NCBI GenBank assembly: GCA_940337035.1
Contig: CALNHX010002771.1
Span: 1-64,000, forward strand
Length of the DNA: 64,000 nucleotides
Source: Agriotes lineatus
Lineage: Eukaryota; Arthropoda; Insecta; Coleoptera; Elateridae
Direction of reading: 5' to 3'
Shown here one piece after another: positions 1-12,240 of the stretch. Made by a program: the position numbers and the translations under genes. The notes under the pieces were generated by a model, which was not told the DNA's origin, searched no databases, and saw nothing but the letters and a program-made list of their open reading frames with translations. How positions within the stretch are numbered: position 1 is the first letter of the stretch; each line of letters begins with the position of its first letter.

Positions 1-2555
1 GATGTTCCATATGCCCCATATGTCCCATATGTCCAAGGCGTCCCATATGTCCCATATGTCCCATATGTCTCTGATGTACCAGGCGTCCTAAATGTCCCAT
101 ATGTCCTTAACGTCCCAGACGTCTCAGATGTCCCATATGTCCCTAACGTCCCAGACGTCCCAGACGTCCCAGATGTCCCATATGTCGAATATGTCCCTAA
201 TGTCCCAGGCGTCCTAGACGTTCCATATGTTCCTAACGTCCCAAACGTCCTAAATGTCCTATATGTCCCTAACGTCACAGACGTTCAGATGTACCATATG
301 TCCCATACGTCCCTAGTGTCTCAGGCGTCCCAGATGTACCATATGTCCCATATGTCCCTAACGTCGCAGACATCCTAGATGTTCCATATGTTCTTAACGT
401 CCCAGACGTCCTAGATGTCCCATATGTCCTTAACGTCCCGGACGTCCCAAATGTCCCATATGTCCCTAATGTCCCAGGCGTCCTAAATGTCATATATGTC
501 CTCAACGTCACAGATGTCCCAGACGTCCTAGATGTCCCATATGTCCTTAACGTCCCAGACGTCCCAGATGTCCCATATGTCCCTAACGTCCCAGGAGTCC
601 CACATGTCCCATATGTCCCATATGTCCCTAATGTCCCAGGAGTCCTAAATGTTCCATATGTCCTAAACGTCCCAGACGTCCCAGACTTCCTAGATGTCCC
701 ATATGTCTTTAACGTCCCAGACGTCCCAAATGTCCCATATGTCCCTAACGTCCCAGAAGTCCCAGATGTCCCATATGTTCCATATGTCCCTAATTTCCCA
801 AGCGTCCTAGATGTTCCATATGTCCCTAACGTCCCAGACGTCCTAAATGTCCCATATGATATTAACGTCTCAGACGTCCCAGCTGTCCCGTATGTCCCTA
901 ACGTCCCAGACGTCCCAGACGTCCTAGATGTCCCATATGTCCCTAACGTCCCAGACGTCCCAGCTGTCCCGTATGTCTCTAACGTCCCTGACGACCCAGA
1001 CGTCCTAAATGTCCCATATGTTCCTAATGTCCCAGACGTCCTAGATGTCCTATATGTCCCTAACGTCCCAGACGTCCCAGATGTTTCATATGTCCCATAT
1101 GTCCCCAATGTCCCAGGCTTCCTAAATGTTCCATATGTCTCTAACGTCCCAGACGTCCTAAATGTCCCATATGTCCCTAACGTCTCAGACGTCCCAGCTG
1201 TCGCGTATGTCCCTAACGTCCCTGACATCCCAGATTTCCTAGATGTCCCATATGTTTCTAACGTCCCAGACGTCCCATATGTCCCATACGTCCTATATGT
1301 CCCTAATGTCCCAGGCTTCCTAAATGTTCTATATGTCCCTAACGTCCCAGACGTCCTAAATGTACCATATGTCCCACGTCCCAGACGTCCCAGCTGTCCC
1401 GTATGTCCCTAACGTCCCAGACGACCTAAATGTCCCATATGTCCCTAACGTCTCAGACGTCCCAGCTGTCGCGTATGTCCCTAACGTCCCTGACATCCCA
1501 GATTTCCTAGATGTCCCATATGTCCCTAACGTCCCAGACGTCCCATATGTCCCATACGTCCTATATGTCCCTAATGTCCCAGGCTTCCTAAATGTTCTAT
1601 ATGTCCCTAACGTCCCAGACGTAATAAATGTCCCATATGTCCCTAACGTCCCAGACGTCCCAGCTGTCCCGAATGTCCCTAACGTCCCAGACGTCCTAAA
1701 TGTCCCATATGTCCCTAACGTCCCAGACGTCCCAGCTGTCCCGTATGTCCCTAACGTCCCAGACGTCCCAGACGTCTTAGATGTCCCATATGTCCTTAAC
1801 GTCTCAGACGTCCCAAACGTCTTAGATGTCCTATATGTCCTCAACGTCCCAGACGTCCCAGACGTCCTAGATGTCCCATATGTCCTTAACGTCCCAGACG
1901 TCCCAGATGTCCCATATGTTCCTAACGTTACAGACGTCCCAGATGTCCCATATGTCCCTTATGTCCCTAATGTCCCAGGCGTCCCAGATGTCCCATATGT
2001 TCCATATGTCCCTAATGTCCCAGGCGTCCTAAATGTCCCATATGTCCTTAACGTCCCAGACGTCCCAGACGTCCTAGATGTCCCATATGTCCTTAAGGTC
2101 CCAGACGTCCCAAATGTCCCTAATGTCCCAGGCTTCCTAAATGTTCTATAGGTCCCTAACGTCCCAGACGTCCTAAATGTCCCATATGTCCCTAACGTCT
2201 CAGACGTCCCAGCTGTCCCGTATGTCCCCAACGTCTCAAAAGTCCGAGACGTTCTAGATGTCCCATATGTCCCTAACGTCCCGTACGTCCTAGATGTCCT
2301 ATATGTCCCTAACGTCCCAGACGTCCTAGATGTCTTATATGTTTTTATCGGCAAAGACGTCCCAAATGTCCCATATGTCCCTAACGTCTCAGACGTCATA
2401 GACGTCCCATATGTCCTTAACGTCCCAGACGTCCCAGATGTCCAATATGTCCCTAATGTCTCAGGCATCCTAAATGTCCCATATGTCCTTAACGTCCCAG
2501 ACGTCCCAAGCGTTCTAGATGTCCCATATGTCCCTAACGTCCCAGACGTCCCAGA
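1..2555. repeat. Block A, copy 1 of a 19.8-kb-offset duplication
   Basis: This block matches 19810-22366 nearly base for base. Position 1 corresponds to 19810 (offset 19809). After a 2-bp deletion here near 1371-1377 (units read CCCACGTCCC instead of CCCTAACGTCCC) the offset becomes 19811 and stays so to about 2543, where the copies diverge. Shared rare variants prove the relationship: GTCCAAGGCGTCCC near 34, GTCGAATATG near 185, GACGTAATAAATG near 1620, and a T5 tract followed by ATCGGC near 2341. It carries the first of the recurring TAG-bearing junctions, ending at 2151. There is no gene. Confidence 0.9.
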
Positions 2556-4340
2556 CGTCCCAGCTGTCCCGTATGTCCCTAACGTCCCAGACGTCCCAGA
2601 CGTCCTAGATGTCCCATATGTCCCTAATGTCTCAAGCGTCCTAGATGTTCCATATGTCCCTAATGTCCCAGGCGTCCTAAATGTCCCATATGTCCTTAAC
2701 GTCCCAGACGTCCCAGACGACCTAGATGTCCCATATGTCCTTAAAGACCCAGACGTCCCAAATCTTCTATATGTACCTAACGTCCCAGACGTCCCAGATG
2801 TCCCATATGTTCCATATGTGCCTAATGTTACAGGCGTCCTAGATGTTCCATATGTCCCTAACGTCCCAGACGTCCCAAACGTCCTAGATGTCCCATATGT
2901 CCCTAATGTCCCAGGCGTCTTAAATGTCTCATATGTCCTTAACGGCCCAGACGTCCCAGACGTCCTAGATGTCCCATATGTCCTTAACGACCCAGACGTC
3001 CCAGATGTTCCATATGTCCCTAACGTCCCAGACGTCCCAGATGTCCCATATGTTCCATATGTCCCTGATGTTCCAGGCGTCCTAAATGTCCCATATATCC
3101 CTAACGTCCCAGACGTTCCAGCTGACCCGTATGGCCCTAACGTCCCAGACGTCCCAGACGTGCTAGATGTCCCATATGTCCTTAACGTCTCAGACGTCCT
3201 AGATGTATTATATGCCCCTAACGTCCCAGACGTCCCAGATGTTCCATATTTCCCATATGTCCCTGATGTTCCAGGCGTCCTAAATGTCCCATATATCCCT
3301 AACGTCCCAGACGTTCCAGCTGACCCGTATGGCCCTAACGTCCCAGACGTCCCAGACGTGCTAGATGTCCCATATGTCCTTAACGTCCCAGACGTCCCAG
3401 ACGTCCTAGATGTTATATATATCCTTAACGTCCCAGACGTCCCAGATGTTTCATATGTCCCTAACGTCACAGACGTCCCAGATGTCCCATATTTCCCATA
3501 TGTCCCTAATGTCCCAGACGTCCCAGATGTCCCATATGTCCCTAACGTCCCAGACGTCCCAGATATCCCATATGTCGCATATGTTTCTAATGTCCCAGGC
3601 GACCTAGATGTTCCATATGTCCCTAACGTCCCAGAAGTCCTAAATGTCCCATATATCCCTAACGTCCCAGACGTTCCAGCTGACCCGTATGGCCCTAACG
3701 TCCCAGACGTCCCAGACGTGCTAGATGTCCCATATGTCCCTAACGTCTCAGACGTCCTAGATGTATTATATGCCCCTAACGTCCCAGACGTCCCAGACGT
3801 CCCAGACGTCCCAGATGTTCCATATTTCCCATATGTCCCTAATGTCCCAGACGTCCCAGATGTTCCATATGTCCCTAACGTCACAGACGTCCCAGATGTC
3901 CCATATTTCCCATATGTCCCTAATGTCCCAGACGTCCCAGATGTCCCATATGTCCCTAACGTCCCAGACGTCCCAGATATCCCATATGTCGCATATGTTT
4001 CTAATGTCCCAGGCGACTTAGATGTTCCATATGTCCCTAACGTCCCAGAAGTCCTAAATGTCCGATATGTCCCTAACGTCCCAGACGTCCCAGCTGTCCC
4101 GTATGTCCCTAACGTCCCAGACGTCCCAGACGTCCTAGGTGTCTCATATGTCCCTAACGTTCCAGACGTCCCAGACGTCCCAGATGTTCCATATGTTCTT
4201 AACGTCAAACACGTCTCAAATTTCCCATATGTGCCTAACGTCCCAGACGTCCCATATGTCCCAGATGTCCCTAATGTCCCGGGCGTCCCAGATGTCCCAC
4301 ATGTCCCATATGTCCCTGATGTCCCAGGCGTCCTAAATGT
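2556..4340. repeat. Block B, copy 1 (CTGACCCGTATGG signature)
   Basis: The block is marked by units reading GCTGACCCGTATGGCCC, starting at 3121, 3319 and 3679, so the internal sub-repeats are offset by 198 and 360 bp (22 and 40 units). Other markers are GTATTATATGCCCC and GTTATATATATCC. The block is copied at 22367-24500 with extra indels between the copies. It ends near 4200-4300 with a distinctive word (AACGTCAAACACGTCTC, then AAATTTCCC) that recurs through the window. Both strands are open over long stretches, as expected of the repeat. Confidence 0.85.
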
Positions 4341-5906
4341 CCCATATGTCCTTAACGTCCCAGACGTCCCAGACGTCGTAGATGTCCCATATGTCCTTAA
4401 CGTCCCAGACGCCCCAAATGTCCCTAACGTCCCAGACGTCCCAGATGTCCCATATGTCCCTTATGTCCCTAATGTCCTAGACGTCCCAGATGTCCCATAT
4501 GTTCCATATGTCCCTAATGTCCCAGGTTTCCTAAATATCCCATATGTCCTTAACGTCCCAGACGTCCCAGACGTCTTAAATGTCCCATATGTCCTTAACG
4601 TCTCAGACGTCCCAAACGTCTTAGATGTCCCATATGTCCTCAACGTCCCAGACGTCCCAGACGTCCTAGATGTCCCATATGTCCTTAACGTCCCAGACGT
4701 CCCAGATGTCCCATATGTTTCTAACGTCCCAGACGTCCCAGATGTCCCATATGTCCCTTATGTCCCTAATGTCCCAGGCGTCCCAGATGACCCATATGTT
4801 CCATATGTCCCTAATGTCCCAGGCGTGTTAAATGTCCCATATGTCCTTAACGTCCCAGACGTCCCAGACGTCCTAGATGTCCCATATGTCCTTAAGGTCC
4901 CAGACGTCCCAAATGTCCCTAATGTCCCAGGCTTCCTAAATGTTCTATAGGTCCCTAACGTCCCAGACGTCCTATATGTCCCATATGTCCCTAACGTCTC
5001 AGACGTCCCAGCTGTCCCGTATGTCCTCAACGTCCCAGACGTCCCAGACTTCCTAGATGTCCCATATGTCCTTAACGTCCCAGACGTCCCAGATGTCCCA
5101 TATGTCCCTAACGTCCCAGACGTCCCAGATGTCCCATATGTCCCTTATGTCCCTAATGTCCCGGCCTCCCAGATGTCCCATATGTTCCATATGTCCCTAA
5201 TGTCCCAGGCGTCCTAAATGTCCCATATGTCCTTAACGTCCCAGACGTCCCAGACGTCGTAGATGTCCCATATGTCCTTAACGTCCCAGACGTCCCAAAT
5301 GTCCCTAACGTCCCAGACGTCCCAGATGTCCCATATGTCCCTTATGTCCCTAATGTCCTAGACGTCCCAGATGTCCCATATGTTCCATATGTCCCTAATG
5401 TCCCAGGTTTCCTAAATATCCCATATGTCCTTAACGTCCCAGACGTCCCAGACGTCTTAAATGTCCCATATGTCCTTAACGTCTCAGACGTCCCAAACGT
5501 CTTAGATGTCCCATATGTCCTCAACGTCCCAGACGTCCCAGACGTCCTAGATGTCCCATATGTCCTTAACGTCCCAGACGTCCCAGATGTCCCATATGTT
5601 TCTAACGTCCCAGACGTCCCAGATGTCCCATATGTCCCTTATGTCCCTAATGTCCCAGGCGTCCCAGATGACCCATATGTTCCATATGTCCCTAATGTCC
5701 CAGGCGTGTTAAATGTCCCATATGTCCTTAACGTCCCAGACGTCCCAGACGTCCTAGATGTCCCATATGTCCTTAAGGTCCCAGACGTCCCAAATGTCCC
5801 TAATGTCCCAGGCTTCCTAAATGTTCTATAGGTCCCTAACGTCCCAGACGTCCTATATGTCCCATATGTCCCTAACGTCTCAGACGTCCCAGCTGTCCCG
5901 TATGTC
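4321..5906. repeat. 881-bp tandem duplication
   Basis: The 881-bp unit at 4321-5201 is followed directly by a partial second copy at 5202-5906. The TAG-bearing junction ends at 4950 in the first and 5831 in the second (offset 881). 881 is one base short of 98 units. The missing base lies where the regular GTCCCAGGCGTCCC reads GTCCCGGCCTCCC, near 5158-5170. The same lesion recurs near 7013 and 24658, so it was copied with the HOR rather than arising separately. Confidence 0.85.
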
Positions 5907-8900
5907 CCTAACGTCCCAGACATCCCAGACGGCCTAGATGTCCCATATGTCCCTTAAGTCCCAGACGTCCCAGATGTCCCATACGTCCCATATGTCCCTA
6001 ATGTCCCAGGCTTCCTAAATGTTCTATATGTCCCTAACGTCCCAGACGTCCTAAATGTCCCATATGTCCCTAACGTCCCAGACATCCCAGACGTCCTAGA
6101 TGTCCTATATGTTCCTAAAATCACAGACGTCCCAAATGTCCCATATGTCCCAGATGTCCCTAATGTCCCGGGCGTCCCAGATGTCCCACATGTCCCATAT
6201 GTCCCTAATGTCTCAGGCGTCCTAAATGTACCATATGTCCTCAACGTCCCAGACGTCCCAGACTTCCTAGATGTCCCATATGTCCTTAACGTCCCAGACG
6301 TCCCAGATGTCCCATATGTCCCTAACGTCCCAGACGTCCCAGATGTCCCATATGTCCCTTATGTCCCTAATGTCCCAGGCGTCCCAGATGTCCCATATGT
6401 TCCATATGTCCCTAATGTCCCAGGCGTCCTAAATGTCCCATATGTCCTTAACGTCCCAGACGTCCCAGACGTCGTAGATGTCCCATATGTCCTTAACGTC
6501 CCAGACTTCCCAAATGTCCCTAACGTCCCAGACGTCCCAGATGTCCCATATGTCCCTTATGACCCTAATGTCCTAGACGTCCCAGATGTCCCATATGTTC
6601 CATATGTCCCTAATGTCCCAGGCTTCCTAAATGTCCCATATGTCTTTAACGTCCCAGACGTCCCAGACGTCTTAGATGTCCCATATGTCCTTAACGTCTC
6701 AGACGTCCCAAACGTCTTAGATGTCCTATATGTCCTCAACGTCCCAGACGTCTTATATGTCCCATATGTCCTTAACGTCAAACACGTCTCAAATTTCCCA
6801 TATGTGCCTAACGTCCCAGACGTCCCATATGTCCCAGATGTCCCTGATGTCCCAGGCGTCCTAAATGTACCATATGTCCTCAACATCCCAGACGTCCCAG
6901 ACTTCCTAGATGTCCCATATGTCCTTAACGTCCCAGACGTCCCAGATGTCCCATATGTCTATAACGTCCCAGACGTCCCAGATGTCCCATATGTCCCTTA
7001 TGTCCCTAATGTCCCGGCCTCCCAGATGTCCCATATGTTCCATATGTCCCTAATGTCCCAGGCGTCCTAAATGTCCCATTTGTCCTTAACGTCCCAGACG
7101 TCCCAGACGTCGTAGATGTCCCATATGTCCTTAACGTCCCCGACGTCCCAAATGTCCCTAACGTCCCAGACGTCCCAGATGTCCCATATGTCTCTTATGT
7201 CCCTAATGTCCTAGACGTCCCAGATGTCCCATATGTTCCATATGTCCCTAATGTCCCAGGCTTCCTAAATATCCCATATGTCCTTAACGTCCCAGACGTC
7301 CCAGACGTCTTAGATGTCCCATATGTCCTTAACGTCTCAGACGTCCCAAACGTCTTAGATGTCCCATATGTCCTCAACGTCCCAGACGTCCCAGACGTCC
7401 TAGATGTCCCATATGTCCTTAACGTCCCAGACGTCCCAGATGTCCCATATGTTTCTAACGTCCCAGACGTCCCAGATGTCCCATATGTCCCTTATGTCCT
7501 TAATGTCCCAGGCGTCCCAGATGTCCCATATGTTCCATATGTCCCTAATGTCCCAGGCGTGTTAAATTTCCCATATGTCCTTAACGTCCCAGACGTCCCA
7601 GACGTCCTAGATGTCCCATATGTCCTTAAGGTCCCAGACGTCCCAAATGTCCCTAATGTCCCAGGCTTCCTAAATGTTCTATAGGTCCCTAACGTCCCAG
7701 ACGTCCTAAATGTCCCATATGTCCCTAACGTCTCAGACGTCCCAGCTGTCCCGTATGTCCCTAACGTCCCAAACATCCCAGACGGCCTAGATGTCCCATA
7801 TGTCCCTTAAGTCCCAGACGTCCCAGATGTCCCATACGTCCCATATGTCCCTAATGTCCCAGGCTTCCTAAATGTTCTATATGTCCCTAACGTCCCAGAC
7901 GTCCTAAATGTCCCATATGTCCCTAACGTCCCAGACATCCCAGACGTCCTAGATGTCCTATATGTTCCTAAAATCACAGACGTCCCAGATGTCCCATATG
8001 TCCCAGATGTCCCTAATGTCCCGGGCGTCCCAGATGTCCCACATGTCCCATATGCCCTAATGTCCCAGGCGTCCTAAATGTACCATATGTCCTCAACGTC
8101 CCAGACGTCCCAGACTTCCTAGATGTCCCATATGTCCTTAACGTCCCAGACGTCCCAGATGTCCCATATGTCCCTAACGTCCCAGACGTCCCAGATGTCC
8201 CATATGTCCCTTATGTCCCTAATGCCCCAGGCGTCCCAGATGTCCCATATGTTCCATATGTCCCTAATGTCCCAGGCGTCCTAAATGTCCCATATGTCCT
8301 TAACGTCCCAGACGTCCCAGACGTCGTAGATGTCCCATATGTCCTTAACGTCCCAGACGTCCCAAATGTCCCTAACGTCCCAGACGTCCCAGATGTCCCA
8401 TATGTCCCTTATGTCCCTAATGTCCTAGACGTCCCAGATGTCCCATATGTTCCATATGTCCCTAATGTCCCAGGCTTCCTAAATGTCCCATATGTCCTTA
8501 ACGTCCCAGACGTCCCAGACGTCTTAGATGTCCCATATGTCCTTAACGTCTCAGACGTCCCAAACGTCTTAGATGTCCTATATGTCCTCAACGTCCCAGA
8601 CGTCCTATATTTCCCATATGTCCTTAACGTCCCAGACGTCCCAGATGTCCCATATGTTCCTAACGTCCCAGACGTCCCAGATGTCCCATATGTCCCTTAT
8701 GTCCCTAATGTCCCAGGCGTCCCAGATGTCCCATATGTTCCATATGTCCCTAATGTCCCAGGCGTCCTAAATGTCCCATATGTCCTTAACGTCCCAGACG
8801 TCCCAGACGTCCTAGATGTCCCATATGTCATTAAGGTCCCAGACGTCCCAAATGTCCCTAATGTCGCAGGCTTCCTAAATGTTCTATAGGTCCCTAACGT

Positions 8901-11900
8901 CCCAGACGTCCTAAATGTCCCATATGTCCCTAACGTCTCAGACGTCCCAGCTGTCCCGTATGTCCCCAACGTCTCAAAAGTCCGAGACCTCCTAGATGTC
9001 CCATATGTCCCTAACGTCCCGTACGTCCTAGATGTCCTATATGTCCCTAACGTCCCAGACGTCCCAGATGTCTTATATGTTTTTATCGTCAAAGACGTCC
9101 CAAATGTCCCATATGTCCCTAACGTCTCAGACGTCATAGACGTCCCATATGTCCTTAACGTCCCAGACGTCCCAGATGTCCCATATGTCCCTAATGTCTC
9201 AGGCATCCTAAATGTCCCATATGTCCTTAACGTCCCAGACGTCCAAGCGTTCTAGATGTCCCATATGTCCCTAACGTCCCAGACGTCCCAGATGTCCCAT
9301 ATGTCCCATATGTCCCTAATGTCTCAGGCGTCCTAGATGTTTCATATGTCCCTAATGTCCCAGACGTCCCAGATGTCCCACATGTCCCATATGCCCTAAT
9401 GTCCCAGGCGTCCTAAATGTAACATATGTCCTCAACGTCCCAGACGTCCCAGACTTCCTAGATGTCCCATATGTCCTTAACGTCCCAGACGTCCCAGATG
9501 TCCCATATGTCCCTAACGTCCCAGACGTCCCAGATGTCCCATATGTCCCTTATGTCCCTAATGTCCCAGGCGTCCCAGATGTCCCATATGTTCCATATGT
9601 CCCTAATGTCCCAGGCGTCCTAAATGTCCCATATGTCCTTAACGTCCCAGACGTCCCAGACGTCGTAGATGTCCCATATGTCCTTAACGTCCCAGACGTC
9701 CCAAATGTCCCTAACGTCCCAGACGTCCCAGATGTCCCATATGTCCCTTATGTCCCTAATGTCCTAGACGTCCCAGATGTCCCATATGTTCCATATGTCC
9801 CTAATGTCCCAGGCTTCCTAAATGTCCCATATGTCCTTAACGTCCCAGACGTCCCAGACGTCTTAGATGTCCCATATGTCCTTAACGTCTCAGACGTCCC
9901 AAACGTCTTAGATGTCCTATATGTCCTCAACGTCCCAGACGTCCTATATTTCCCATATGTCCTTAACGTCCCAGACGTCCCAGATGTCCCATATGTTCCT
10001 AACGTCCCAGACGTCCCAGATGTCCCATATGTCCCTTATGTCCCTAATGTCCCAGGCGTCCCAGATGTCCCATATGTTCCATATGTCCCTAATGTCCCAG
10101 GCGTCCTAAATGTCCCATATGTCCTTAACGTCCCAGACGTCCCAGACGTCCTAGATGTCCCATATGTCCTTAAGGTCCCAGACGTCCCAAATGTCCCTAA
10201 TGTCCCAGGCTTCCTAAATGTTCTATAGGTCCCTAACGTCCCAGACATCCTAAATGTCCCATATGTCCCTAACGTCTCAGACGTCCCAGCTGTCCCGTAT
10301 GTCCCCAACGTCTCAAAAGTCCGAGACCTCCTAGATGTCCCATATGTCCCTAACGTCCCGTACGTCCTAGATGTCCTATATGTCCCTAACGTCCCAGACG
10401 TCCCAAATGTCTTATATGTTTTTATCGTCAAAGACGTCCCAAATGTCCCATATGTCCCTAACGTCTCAGACGTCATAGACGTCCCATATGTCCTTAACGT
10501 CCCAGACGTCCCAGATGTCCCATATGTCCCTAATGTCTCAGGCATCCTAAATGTCCCATATGTCCTTAACGTCCCAGGCGTCCAAGCGTTCTAGATGTCC
10601 CATATGTCCCTAACGTCCCAGACGTCCCAGATGTCCCATATGTCCCATATGTCCCTAATGTCTCAGGCGTCCTAGATGTTTCATATGTCCCTAATGTCCC
10701 AGACGTCCTAAATGTCCCATATGTCCCTAACGTCCCAGACGTCCCAGCTGTCCCGTATATCCCTAACGTCCCAGACGTCCCAGACGTCCTAGATGTCCCA
10801 TATGTTCCTAATGTCTCAATCGTCCTAGATGTTCCATATGTCCCTAATGTCGCAGGCGTCCTAAATGTCCCATATGTCCTTAACGTCCCAGACGTCCTAG
10901 ATGCCCCATATGTCCTTAACGTCCCAGACGTCCCAGATGTCCCATATGTCCCTAACGTCCCAGACGACCCAGATGTCCCATATGTCCCATATGTCCCTAA
11001 TGTCTCAGGCGTCCTAGGTGTCCCATATGTTCCTAATGTCTCATACATCCTAAATGTCCCATATGTCCTTAACGTCCCAGACGTCCTAGATGCCCCATAT
11101 GTCCTTAACGTCCCAGACGTCCCAAATGTCCCTAACGTCCCAGACATCCCAGACGTCCTAGATGTCCTATATGTCCCGAACGTCTCAGACGTCCTAGATG
11201 TCCTATATGTTCCTAAAATCACAGACGTCCCAGATGTCCCATATGTCACAGATGTCCCTAATGTCCCGGGCGTCCCAGATGTCCCACATGTCCCATATGT
11301 CCCTAATGACCCAAGCGTCCCAGATGTCCCATATGTTCCATATGTCCCTAATGTCCCAGGCGTCCTAAATGTCTCATATGTCCTCAACGTCCCAGACGTC
11401 CCAGACTTCCTAGATGTCCCATAGGTCCTTAACGTCCCAGACGTCCCAGATGTCCCATATGTCCATAACGTCCCAGACGTCCCAGATGTCCCATATGTCC
11501 CTTATGTCCCTAATGTCCCAGGCGTCCCAGATGTCCCATATGTTCCATATGTCCCTAATGTCCCAGGCGTCCTAAATGTCTCATATGTCCTTAACGTCCC
11601 AGACGTCCCAGACGTCGTAGATGTCCCATATGTCCTTAACGTCCCAGACGTCCCAAATGTCCCTAACGTCCCAGACGTCCCAGATGTCCCATATGTCCCT
11701 TATGTCCCTAATGTCCTAGACGTCCCAGATGTCCCATATGTTCCATATGTCCCTAATGTCCCAGGCTTCCTAAATGTCCCATATGTCCTTAACGTCCCAG
11801 ACGTCCCAGACGTCTTAGATGTCCCATATGTCCTTAACGTCTCAGACGTCCCAAACGTCTTAGATGTCCCATATGTCCTCAACGTCCCAGACGTCCCAGA

Positions 11901-12240
11901 CGACCTAGATGTCCCATATGTCCTTAACGTCCCAGACGTCCCAGATGTCCCATATGTTCCTAACGTCCCAGACGTCCCAGATGTCCCATATGTCCCTTAT
12001 GTCCCTAATGTCCCAGGCGTCCCAGATGTCCCATATGTTCCATATGTCCCTAATGTCCCAGGCGTCCTAAATGTCCTATATGTCCTTAACGTCCCAGACG
12101 TCCCAGACGTCGTAGATGTCCCATATGTCCTTAACGTCCCAGACGTCCCAAATGTCCCTAATGTCCCAGGCTTCCTAAATGTTCTATAGGTCCCTAACGT
12201 CTCAGACGTCCTAAATGTCCCATATGTCCCTAACGTCTCA
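4341..12240. repeat. Block C: HORs of about 0.9-1.9 kb with TAG junction
   Basis: Successive HORs are recognised by a fixed junction reading GGCTTCCTAAATGTTCTATA followed by GG, whose TAG ends at 4950, 5831, 7684, 8889, 10228 and 12189. Spacings are 881, 1853, 1205, 1339 and 1961 bp. Other markers are GTCGTAGATG units, ATCACAGACG units, and the T5 marker near 9079 and 10419. One-base phase slips such as CATATGCCCTAATG (near 8051 and 9390) are inherited between copies. The same family recurs at 24501-30000 and 31258-38300. No gene is supported. Confidence 0.85.
8031..10708. repeat. 1339-bp head-to-tail tandem duplication
   Basis: Copy 1 at about 8031-9369 is followed directly by copy 2 at about 9370-10708. 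Matching landmarks are the CATATGCCCTAATG slip (near 8050 and 9389), the TAG junction (8889 and 10228) and the T5 tract (near 9079 and 10419; inside variation shifts it by a base or so). The unit is two bases short of 149 nine-mers. This fits its two internal one-base deletions, one in CATATGCCC and one in GTCCAAGCG. The copies look almost identical, which suggests recent amplification. Confidence 0.85.

Noticed and set aside
1623..1628. AATAAA as a polyadenylation signal (also at 21434-21439)
   Set aside because: It comes from one variant unit (GACGTAATAAATG) copied with the 19.8-kb duplication; there is no transcript context and no downstream element.
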